Below, in pieces: positions 26,371-35,100 of a DNA stretch of 64,000 nt; position 1 is the stretch's first letter; every line of letters starts with the position of its first letter. The stretch spans positions 1,874,001 through 1,938,000 of the forward strand of contig JACJYD010000001.1 in NCBI GenBank assembly GCA_020636275.1, written 5' to 3'. A program made the position numbers and the translations under genes. Below the pieces are notes generated by a model. That model worked only from the letters and a program-made list of their open reading frames with translations. It did no database searches and had not been told where the DNA came from. Origin of the DNA: Lewinellaceae bacterium (GTDB taxonomy: Bacteria > Bacteroidota > Bacteroidia > Chitinophagales > Saprospiraceae).

Positions 26371-28767
26371 ATGAAATTTTTAAAGTCATTACTGAACAAC
26401 CTGTTTTCCATTCGAGCAGCGGGCTTGTATATTATCCTTTTTGCATTCTCCATCGGCCTGGCCACCTTCATCGAGAATGATTTCGGCACCAGTTCTGCAC
26501 AAAAAGTGATCTTCAAATCCTGGTGGTTTGAGCTGTTGCTGGTCTCATTCGGGGTTACACTCGTCGTGAATGTCATCCGCTTTCGGATGATCCAGGCCAA
26601 AAAGTGGGCGATCCTCACCTTCCACATCGCCATGCTCGTTATTTTGCTCGGCGCCGGGGTGACCCGCTACTTCGGGAGCGAGGGGATGATGCATATCCGG
26701 GAGGGCAGCACCTCCAACTCCTTCTTATCCGCAGAAACCTTCCTGGAGTTCGAAGCCACCAAGCAAGGGAAGCGATACGTCTTTGACGAGCCGGTGCTCT
26801 TTGCCACGCTGGGCAATAACCACTTCAAACGGTCCTATGTACTGGGCGGAAAGGAAATTGATGTCGAGGTACTGGACTTCCTGCCCAATCCGGCTGAAAC
26901 GATGGTGGAGGCGCCCGATGGCCTTCCGACCTTAAAAGTCGTCATTGCCGGGGCAAATGGACGCGAGGAGTACTACGTCAAACAAGGCGACCGGACCAAC
27001 ATCCGGGGCACGCTCTTTAATTTCGGCAATCCCGAAGAAGCCGGTGCTTTCAATATCAAGTACGAGGACGGGAAATTGTATTTTATGACCGATGTCGCCT
27101 TCACGCAGATGGTGATGGCTACGCAAACGCTCGATACCCTCCAGCCCGGAGCCTACTGGCCCCTGATGCTTCGGAGCATGTATTCCAACGGAATGCAGAG
27201 TTTTGTGTTCGGGGATTTTAACCCCAGCGCGAAGGTAGAGGTCGTCTCTTCCTCCCGGAAAATGACGAGCAACAGTTTGGGCGGGCTCCGCATGCAGGTA
27301 ACGGCCGACGGAAAGTCGCAGGAGTTTTTCATCGCAGGAAGCAAAGGCGTTCAGGGGCGTCCTGCCGTATTGACCCTGGGCGATATGAGCCTTGCTGTTT
27401 CCTACGGCTCCAAAGAGGTCCAGTTGCCGTTCGCGATCAAACTGCACGATTTCATCATGGAGCGCTATCCCGGCACCAACAGCGCCTCTTCCTATGCCAG
27501 CGAGGTCACCCTGATCGATCCGCGCAGCGGCCTGGAGCGGGACCAGCGGATCTACATGAACCATATTTTGAATTACAAGGGATTCCGGTTCTTTCAATCG
27601 TCTTTCGACAAGGATGAACTGGGCACCTATCTGAGTGTCAACCACGATGCCTGGGGAACCCGGTTCTCCTACCTGGGGTATATTTTACTGACCCTCGGCA
27701 TGATCCTGACACTCCTCAGCCCCAAATCCCGGTTTTATCAATTATCTGAAAATATCAAGAAAATGCGTATGAAAGGAAAGACGCTCTCCGTATTACTGGT
27801 GGGCTGTTTGTTGTCCGTTTCGACGCCCGCAAGCAGCGCGCCCCCCAATTCGTACAACCTCCCGGTAGTCAATGCCGCCCATGCCGCCGCCTTCGGGAGA
27901 TTGTGGACGCAGGACCAAAACGGTCGGATGAAACCCATGGATACCTACGCCAGCGAGATCCTTCGGAAGGTCTCCAGAAAGGAAACCCTGTATGGGATGA
28001 ACCCCGAACAGGTCATTCTCGGCATGGCCGCCTATCCGGAAGAGTGGTACGCAGTCCCGCTGATCAAAGTGGGCAAGCACGAGGATATCAAGGAAATGAT
28101 CGGCGTAGACGGCCCGCTGGCTTCCTACGACGACTTCTTCGAACCCGGCGGCGCCTACAAGTTGCGCGATATGGTCCGCAATGCCTACAATATGCCGCAG
28201 GCCGACCGCGGGGTCCTGGAGAAAGAGCTCATGAAAGTCGACGAGCGCGTCAACATCTGCAATATGGTCTTTTCGGGTTCGTTTATGCGGTCCTTCCCGA
28301 TCCCCGGTCATGAAAACAACCATTGGGAAGCGCCGTCCCTCCAAATGGCGCAGCACGATGCGAGTGCGGAAATGAATTTTCCGGAAAAATTTTACGGGAC
28401 CTATGTGCTCCTCCTCCAGAATGCCTTGAAGGACCAGGACTGGAGCGTCGCCGACAAGCTGATCGCCGAACTGGCGGCCTATCAGAAAAAGAATGGCGCC
28501 GACATTCTGCCCTCCGATACCAAGCTGCATGCAGAGATCTTCCTGAATACGTTGAATGTATTCAGCCGCGCGGGGAAAATGTACGGCTTGCTGGGACTGG
28601 CCTTTTTGGGCCTCCTGTTCACCTCGGTATTCAAGCATGACGCCAAATTGAAATGGCCTTTCCGCATTGTCTTCGGGCTGCTCGCACTCACCTTTATCGC
28701 ACATACGACCTTGGCCTGGCTTTGCGTTGGTACGTTTCCGGCCGCGCTCCTGGAGCAACGGGTATGA
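26371..28767 (+). CDS. resB: Cytochrome c biogenesis protein ResB/CcsB-like (5' part of ResB-CcsA gene)
   Basis: This protein, with its CcsA partner, carries heme across the membrane and attaches it to CXXCH motifs (system II). I start at MKFLKSLLNNLF, after the promoter and hairpin; earlier in-frame ATGs precede or overlap the promoter. Membrane segments lie at about 17-35, 52-72 and 82-104, then a large periplasmic domain, then another helix (YLGYILLTLGMILTLL). The last helices (FRIVFGLLALTFIAHTT) should lead straight into CcsA, but single C losses near 28710 and 28750 shift the frame, so the last 20 residues are spurious. Many Bacteroidota encode a ResB-CcsA fusion. Confidence 0.85.
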   Translation: MKFLKSLLNNLFSIRAAGLYIILFAFSIGLATFIENDFGTSSAQKVIFKSWWFELLLVSFGVTLVVNVIRFRMIQAKKWAILTFHIAMLVILLGAGVTRYFGSEGMMHIREGSTSNSFLSAETFLEFEATKQGKRYVFDEPVLFATLGNNHFKRSYVLGGKEIDVEVLDFLPNPAETMVEAPDGLPTLKVVIAGANGREEYYVKQGDRTNIRGTLFNFGNPEEAGAFNIKYEDGKLYFMTDVAFTQMVMATQTLDTLQPGAYWPLMLRSMYSNGMQSFVFGDFNPSAKVEVVSSSRKMTSNSLGGLRMQVTADGKSQEFFIAGSKGVQGRPAVLTLGDMSLAVSYGSKEVQLPFAIKLHDFIMERYPGTNSASSYASEVTLIDPRSGLERDQRIYMNHILNYKGFRFFQSSFDKDELGTYLSVNHDAWGTRFSYLGYILLTLGMILTLLSPKSRFYQLSENIKKMRMKGKTLSVLLVGCLLSVSTPASSAPPNSYNLPVVNAAHAAAFGRLWTQDQNGRMKPMDTYASEILRKVSRKETLYGMNPEQVILGMAAYPEEWYAVPLIKVGKHEDIKEMIGVDGPLASYDDFFEPGGAYKLRDMVRNAYNMPQADRGVLEKELMKVDERVNICNMVFSGSFMRSFPIPGHENNHWEAPSLQMAQHDASAEMNFPEKFYGTYVLLLQNALKDQDWSVADKLIAELAAYQKKNGADILPSDTKLHAEIFLNTLNVFSRAGKMYGLLGLAFLGLLFTSVFKHDAKLKWPFRIVFGLLALTFIAHTTLAWLCVGTFPAALLEQRV

Positions 28768-28771
28768 ATCG

Positions 28772-29485
28772 ATGATCTATATCGGCTGGACCACGGTGCT
28801 GGCCGGGCTGATCTTCTCCCGGAAGTCGACTGGTGGATTGACGGCCACGACGGCATTGGCCGCGACCATCCTCATGGTGGCCGGCCTGAGCTGGCTGGAT
28901 CCGGAGATCACCCCACTGGTCCCTGTGTTGAAGTCCTACTGGCTGACCATTCATGTATCCCTGGAGGCGGGTAGCTATGGCTTCCTGATGTTGGGGGCGA
29001 TCATTGGGGTACTGAACCTGATCTTCATGATCACCCTGACAGAGGGGAACAAGGGAAAGGTCTACCGGATGATCCGGGAGATGAGCTACATCAGTGAGAT
29101 GACCCTGATCGGTGGATTGTTCATGATCAGTATCGGGACCTACCTCGGTGGGGTGTGGGCGAATGAATCCTGGGGCCGATACTGGGGCTGGGATGCCAAG
29201 GAGACCTGGGCGCTGGTGACCATCCTGGTGTATGCCTTTATCCTGCACATGCGGTTCATCCCCGGCTTGCGGGGGATCTACGCCTATAATGTGGCGTCCC
29301 TGTTCGGCTGGGCATCGGTGGTGATGACCTATTTCGGGGTGAATTACTATTTGTCGGGTTTGCATTCCTATGCTGCCGGCGACCCCGTTCCCGTCCCTCC
29401 TTTTGTGTTCTATACCGTAGCTTCGCTGATCACCCTCAGCCTGCTGGCCTTGTGGCGACAAAAAGTGGTGGGAAGAACCACCTGA
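28772..29485 (+). CDS. ccsA: Cytochrome c biogenesis protein CcsA/CcmC-like (3' part of ResB-CcsA gene)
   Basis: The heme-handling half of the system II cytochrome c synthetase. About six membrane helices surround the tryptophan-rich heme site WGRYWGWDAKETW (bases 29172-29210). The preceding 28710-28770 stretch, read with two restored bases, gives LGLALRWYVSGRAPWSNGYE, the normal link to ResB, so the two reading frames are one broken gene. The ATG at 28772 is the first usable start in this frame. If the frameshifts are real the protein would depend on reinitiation; if they are assembly errors the product is an intact fusion of roughly 1040 residues. Confidence 0.85.
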   Translation: MIYIGWTTVLAGLIFSRKSTGGLTATTALAATILMVAGLSWLDPEITPLVPVLKSYWLTIHVSLEAGSYGFLMLGAIIGVLNLIFMITLTEGNKGKVYRMIREMSYISEMTLIGGLFMISIGTYLGGVWANESWGRYWGWDAKETWALVTILVYAFILHMRFIPGLRGIYAYNVASLFGWASVVMTYFGVNYYLSGLHSYAAGDPVPVPPFVFYTVASLITLSLLALWRQKVVGRTT

Positions 29486-29526
29486 AATAAAAAAGGAGAT
29501 GGGGCGCCCCATCTCCTTTTTTTATT
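29486..29526. terminator. Bidirectional hairpin terminator
   Basis: AAAAAAGGAGATGGGGC and GCCCCATCTCCTTTTTT form a perfect palindrome between the convergent CcsA and OB-fold lipoprotein genes. It has U runs in both directions. Confidence 0.9.
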
Positions 29527-30288
29527 TTATTGCATCTTGGCTTCTTCCATGATCACATCGTAGCGGTAACCGGCGCCGAAATCCTTGTTCAGCGAGATCG
29601 TGCCTTCCATGGTTACCACCGATTGCAATTGGATCACATCGTCGGTAGTCACGGTCAACTCCATATCTTCACTGGAGCCGTCCTTGAGGTGGATCCAGTT
29701 CCGGCCCATGATGTTGGGGTTGATCTTGACGCATTTCCCCGTAATCTTGACGACTTTCCCGGCGTATTTCTGGCGGTTTTTCATCAATTCGGAAATGGTA
29801 ATGGCCCCCGGAGCCGGTTTCACGTCGATCGGACCTTCGTCTGCAACTGCACCGCCCTGCATGTTCGCCATGATCTCGGCGGCGGTAGCGGCGCTGGAAC
29901 CACCGGGTTGTTCGGTGATGCCGGAGACGAGATAAAGCGTTTCAAAAACGCGGTTGTATTCCTGGCTGAAGAAATTCTTCTTGAGCAGACCACCTGAATA
30001 GTAATAGGTCTTTCCCACTTCCACCGGCCGCTTGGGAATGGCGATCCAGAACGATTCGTCGCCTTCCTTCACGGAGAGGTAGGTGTATTTATCGGTATCG
30101 AGGGTTTCCTCCACCACCACTTCGTGTTCCTCCTTGGTAGCCGGAGACTGGGCTTGTTCGGCCTGTGGGAAAACGGAATTGGACTCACCGGAAAGTGGGT
30201 CGCCTTCGATCACTTTCGGCTTGGAATTACAAGCGCTCATGAAAAGGGCAACAAACAGCATTGCCGCCAAAACTACTGTGTTTTTCAT
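29527..30288 (-). CDS. OB-fold lipoprotein
   Basis: A lipoprotein of 253 residues starting at MKNTVVLAAMLF (an ATG six codons upstream is unlikely to be used). The lipobox is FMSACNSK. A linker rich in Glu, Pro and Ser follows, then a beta segment (KYTYLSVKEGDESFWIAIPK), and a C-terminal OB-fold-like domain (ITISELMKNRQKYAGKVVKI to TMEGTISLNKDFGAGYRYDV). This two-domain arrangement occurs in Bacteroidota proteins encoded near c-type cytochrome genes. A role in redox or heme handling is possible but not shown. Confidence 0.65.
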   Translation of the reverse strand: MKNTVVLAAMLFVALFMSACNSKPKVIEGDPLSGESNSVFPQAEQAQSPATKEEHEVVVEETLDTDKYTYLSVKEGDESFWIAIPKRPVEVGKTYYYSGGLLKKNFFSQEYNRVFETLYLVSGITEQPGGSSAATAAEIMANMQGGAVADEGPIDVKPAPGAITISELMKNRQKYAGKVVKITGKCVKINPNIMGRNWIHLKDGSSEDMELTVTTDDVIQLQSVVTMEGTISLNKDFGAGYRYDVIMEEAKMQ

Positions 30289-30454
30289 TATAGTATTTTG
30301 ATACAAAAATAAGGAAGATATTTTAATGGAACAGGAGTTCCGCCTATTGCGTATTCAAAGATTAAATAAAGGAATATGGGATTGGCAACCGGAGGCTGGC
30401 AATCCATCGGCGGGAAGTGTGGCCGCAGGCCGTACTTCCCGCAAACCAATAAAC

Positions 30455-32074
30455 CTAAAATCGTTGAATGAGCTTGGTGTTAAACAGATGGTAAATGCGG
30501 CTCTGGTCATCCAGGGTACCTTCGTAGTACAGATAGAGTCCCAGATTATGCATTACCCTTAGGTTCAGGCTCGTGCCGCCAATATAGTTGGTGGTGGTAT
30601 ATTCGTAATTCTTGTAGTGGTAATCGACCATCCGGACGTACAGGTCCCAGCCCAGTTTCCCTTTGAAAAAATCTTTGGAGAGCCGCAGTCCGAACATCTT
30701 GCTGTTCAGGTAACCGGTTTGCAACAAATTGGCCGTCAGAGTGGCGGAAGCGTTCAGCAGCGGGATCCTGCTGTAGGTCAGGAAACTGTTCAGGTTTTTG
30801 GAATCGTTGGCGCTGCTTTTCTGGAAGCGCCAGCTGACATTGGTCCCCCAGGTCAGGTATTTGAACGGACGGAGATTGACGCCCACCCGCAGGCCCTGAC
30901 GGGTCTCGTCTTCGATGAGCTGGTCGATGTAATTCTTATAGGACTCGTAGTAAATGATGTTCTTGCGGGCATCATAGGAAGCTGAAAAATTGAGTTTTCT
31001 GGAAACCCGGTATCGCAGGGATACGAAAATGTTGGTAAGGCTCAAGGTATTTTTCGCTTCATTGTTGATGCGCTGGAACAGGTCCACTTCGAATGAGCTG
31101 AATACGTTCAGGTTCTTGATCAGCGAGTTGGAATGCTGAAAGTAGAGAAACCGGCGGTCGGTGATCAATTGGTTCCGTTGGTCGATGATCGCCAGGGTGG
31201 TTTGAACATATTTACTGTCTTTGTTGGAAGTGTGGCCAATATAGGCGCCGAACTGCAACAGGCTGGGATCGAAGCTGTAGTCCTGAAAATTGGGCCGCGA
31301 ACCGGCGATCGCTCCGGCTACAAAATTTTTAAATCCCTTCTCAAACTGAATCCCGTCGATGGCTCCCATGTTGGAGATCCTGGAGTTGATCCGCCTTCCG
31401 AGGCTGAGGCTCGCGTGCCCGCGAAAGTCGTAGTTTGCCGAAAGGCCGTATACTTTGAGCGCGGAAGCCAGGTTGTCCTGTACGTCGGCCCACTCACCGA
31501 CCGTGTGCCGGAAGGTGATATTGCAGTCGACTGAAAACCGGGAATCCCGGATATTATCGGCGCGCATGGTAAAGGCATAGCGCATCCGGTGGCTGGGTTC
31601 CTGATTGGAAAAACGGCTGTAAGAGGCTGCGGATAACCTGGCGCGGATTTTCTGGTCAAAATGTTCCTCCTCCTGGTCCGGGGTGACCACAGTAGGGGGG
31701 GCTTCCACCTTGACCGGGGCTTGGCCTGGGACGGGGGGCGTTTCCTCCGGCTTTGCCGCTACTTCCGGTTTGGCTACCGATTTGGCGGCGATCTCGGTTC
31801 CTACCTTTAGCTGATCAAGGCCTACCAACGGCGTACAAACACAGGAAATGGAAGACTTATTGCTGACCACCAGCGCCGGGATCATCTTGTCGGTTCCGTA
31901 CAGGTACAAAGTGTCTCCAAGGTTGATCTTCTCCGTGGATGCAAATTTCGCGTATACGTTTTGCGAAGAGAGAAAAGTGACGCTTCCTTTGTCGAACGAA
32001 ACGGATATCTGCCCCCTGGCGGACAAGGAGAATAGCATAAGGATGCCTAAACAATACAGGCCTCTGATCAGCAT
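30455..32074 (-). CDS. Outer-membrane beta-barrel protein of the cytochrome locus
   Basis: A 539-residue protein with a signal peptide ending near SARGQ. Residues 20-90 form a small beta domain (SVSFDKGSVTFLSSQNVYAK, SISCVCTPLVG with a Cys pair). A Pro/Lys/Ala/Val linker (about 90-135) could span the periplasm. The rest (about 145-539) is alternating aromatic and polar strands and ends in KLIQRF, as expected for an outer-membrane barrel. It is the last gene of a run with a 23-heme and an 82-heme cytochrome, so it may be the porin that sheathes a heme wire, in the manner of MtrB-type porins; no sequence identity to MtrB is claimed. Confidence 0.7.
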   Translation of the reverse strand: MLIRGLYCLGILMLFSLSARGQISVSFDKGSVTFLSSQNVYAKFASTEKINLGDTLYLYGTDKMIPALVVSNKSSISCVCTPLVGLDQLKVGTEIAAKSVAKPEVAAKPEETPPVPGQAPVKVEAPPTVVTPDQEEEHFDQKIRARLSAASYSRFSNQEPSHRMRYAFTMRADNIRDSRFSVDCNITFRHTVGEWADVQDNLASALKVYGLSANYDFRGHASLSLGRRINSRISNMGAIDGIQFEKGFKNFVAGAIAGSRPNFQDYSFDPSLLQFGAYIGHTSNKDSKYVQTTLAIIDQRNQLITDRRFLYFQHSNSLIKNLNVFSSFEVDLFQRINNEAKNTLSLTNIFVSLRYRVSRKLNFSASYDARKNIIYYESYKNYIDQLIEDETRQGLRVGVNLRPFKYLTWGTNVSWRFQKSSANDSKNLNSFLTYSRIPLLNASATLTANLLQTGYLNSKMFGLRLSKDFFKGKLGWDLYVRMVDYHYKNYEYTTTNYIGGTSLNLRVMHNLGLYLYYEGTLDDQSRIYHLFNTKLIQRF

Positions 32075-32095
32075 AGTGCAGTCATGTTAATAGGG

Positions 32096-32124
32096 ATGGA
32101 GGGCCCGCGGGGGGCCCTCCATCG
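32096..32124 (-). promoter_or_regulatory. Intercistronic hairpin between giant cytochrome and barrel genes
   Basis: GATGGAGGGCCC and GGGCCCTCCATC form a 12-bp perfect stem with a 5-nt loop. No T run follows on the minus strand, so it is more likely an attenuating or mRNA-stabilising hairpin than a full terminator. Confidence 0.5.
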
Positions 32125-32136
32125 CACAGGTAATTT

Positions 32137-35100
32137 TTATTCGCTTCCGTTAGGGTGACAATTGTAACATGCCTGGCTGTTGTAGGAGTAGCCGTTCACT
32201 CCGTTGTGATGGTTATTGGTGCTGGGGTTCGTGTGGCAAGTGAGACAGGTAAAGACCGAATAATCCGATGGATCGTTATGACAGTCGGAGCAGTGATCCC
32301 ACTCGTTATTGTGATGACCACTGAAAATGGGGAAGTACTGGCTGTCGTGATTCCAGGTCGAAGGCGTCCACGAATTTTGGGAGTGGCAATCGGCACACTC
32401 GGTCGGAAACTGTGCGGCCTGGTGATCGGGATCATTCGTGTTGTTGTAGTCGTTGGCATGGCAACCGTAGCACGTGTTGGGCGTGTTATTGTAGTTGCCG
32501 TTGTGACAGGCATTACAATCGCTGGCGATATTGGCATGAGCGCCGAGCAGGGGGTAGTAATTGTTGTGAATGGGGAACAGGGCCGGATCCCAGTTCGGAT
32601 CGGTGGTATGACACATGGCGCAATCCATCGGGATGCCCAATGCCTGGTGGTTGGGATTCGTACTGGTCAGATAATCCGGCGTATGGCAGCCCTGGCACGT
32701 GTTGGGCGTATTGTTGTAATTGCCGTTGTGGCAGGCATTGCAATCGTTCGCGATCGGGATATGCGCCCCGGTAAAAGGATAGTAGATACTGTGGTTGAAC
32801 GTGGACGGTATCCAGGTAACCTGCGTGTGGCAGTTCTCACAGTCGGTCGGGAATTGCGCGACCACGTGGTTGGGGTTGGTCGTTTGGACGTAATCGTCCA
32901 TATGACAGCCCACACAGGTATTGGGCGTGTTGTTGTAGTTGCCGTTGTGGCAAGCGTCGCAATTGTTGGAGATGGCGGCGTGCGTCCCGATCAGCTGGTA
33001 ATAGTTATTGTGAATGGGGAAAGTGGCCGGCTCCCAGTTCGGGCTGGTGGTGTGGCACATTTCGCAATCGGTGGGCAGGTTTAAGGCTGCGTGGTTCGGA
33101 TTGGTACTTTGCGCATAATCTCCGGTATGACAGCCCTGGCATGTATTGGGCGTGTTGTTGTAATTGCCGTTGTGGCAAGCGTTACAATCGTTTGCGATCG
33201 GAATGTGCGCCCCGGTAAACGGATAATACGCGTTGTGGTTGAATGTCGAAGGCGTCCAGGCGACTTCCGAGTGGCAGGTGGCACATTCGGTGGGGAACTG
33301 GGCGGCCTGGTGGTCGGGATTGGTCGTCTGGTTGTAATCGCCGATGTGACATCCCACACAGGTGTTGGGCGTATTGTTGTAGTTGCCGTTGTGGCATGCT
33401 TCGCAATCGTTGGAGATGTTGGCATGCGCACCGTTCAGCGTGTAATAATCGTCGTGGATCGGGAAGGTGGCAGGCGCCCATCCCGGCTCGGTCGTATGGC
33501 AGGTGGCGCAGGCATTGGGTATGCCGATCGCCAGGTGGTTGGGGTTGGTCGTCTGGTTATAATTGCTGATATGGCAGCCTTCACAGGTGTTGGGCGTGTT
33601 GTTGTAATTGCCGTTGTGACAGGCTGCGCAATCTTCCGCGATCGGAATATGGGCCCCGGTGAAGGGGTATACCAGATCATGGTCGAAAGTGGAAGGCGTC
33701 CAGGCGGTCTCCGTATGACAGGTGGCGCAATCGGTGGGGAACTGGGCGGCCTGGTGGTCGGGATTGGTCGTCTGGTTGTAATCGCCGATGTGACATCCCA
33801 CACAGGTGTTGGGCGTATTGTTGTAGTTGCCGTTGTGGCATGCTTCGCAATCGTTGGAGATGTTGGCATGCGCACCGTTCAGCGTGTAATAATCGTCGTG
33901 GATCGGGAAGGTGGCAGGCGCCCATCCCGGCTCGGTCGTATGGCAGGTGGCGCAGGCATTGGGTATGCCGATCGCCAGGTGGTTGGGGTTGGTCGTCTGG
34001 TTATAATTGCTGATATGGCAGCCTTCACAGGTGTTGGGCGTGTTGTTGTAATTGCCGTTGTGACAGGCTGCGCAATCTTCCGCGATCGGAATATGGGCCC
34101 CGGTGAAGGGGTATACCAGATCATGGTCGAAAGTGGAAGGCGTCCAGGCGGTCTCCGTATGACAGGTGGCGCAATCGGTGGGGAACTGGGCGGCCTGGTG
34201 GTCGGGATTGGTCGTCTGGTTGTAGTCGTTGATGTGGCAACCCGCACAGGTATTGGGCGTGTTGTTGTAGTTGCCGTTGTGGCAGATCGCACAATCATTG
34301 GCGATTGCAACGTGCGCGCCGTTGAGCACGTAATAGTCGTCGTGAATGGGGAATGCGGCCGGTTCCCATCCCGGATCGGTGGTATGACACATGGCACAGT
34401 CGGAAGGAATGCCCAACTGTCCGTGATTCGGGTTGGTACTTTGATCGTAATCGGTGGCGTGACAACTCACACAGGTATTGGGCGTGTTGTTGTAGTTGCC
34501 GTTGTGACAGGTTACGCAGTCATTGGAAATGGCGGCGTGCGCCCCGGTCAGGGCGTAGTAGTTGTCGTGAATGGGGAAGGTGGCCGGCTCCCACCCGGGT
34601 TGGGTGGTATGGCAGGTGGCACATTCCGTGGGTATGGCCAATGCCACGTGGCTGGGATTGGCGCTCAGGTCGTAATTGGTCTCGTGGCAGGCAAAACACT
34701 CCGTCGGGGTACCCTGGTAGCCGGCGGAATGGCAGTCCAGGCAATCGGCTGAAGTGTGGGCGCCCGTCAGCGGGAAGCCGGTATTGTTGTGGTCAAAGTT
34801 ATCGTTGGCGCTGCCGGTGGGGTGGCAGGCAAAACAGGACGTGCTGTTGTAGTTATAACCGCCTACGCCGTTGTGCTGGTTATCCGTTTCGGGATTGGTA
34901 TGACAGGTGGTGCAGGTGAAAATACTGTAGTCCGAAGGATTGGTATGGCAATCCGTACACTCGCTCCATTCGCCGTTGTGGGCGCCGCTGTATATCGGGA
35001 AGTACTGTCCGTCGTGGTCAAAAGTCGACGGTATCCAGGCATTTTCCGAATGGCAGGTAGCGCAATCGGTGGAGAATTGTGCGGTAAGGTGGTCGGGATC

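Noticed and set aside
33091..34752. A 553-codon open frame, and several of about 300 codons, antisense to the giant cytochrome
   Set aside because: They are reverse readings of the repeated heme units with low-complexity Val/Gly/Ile composition and no start or domain support.
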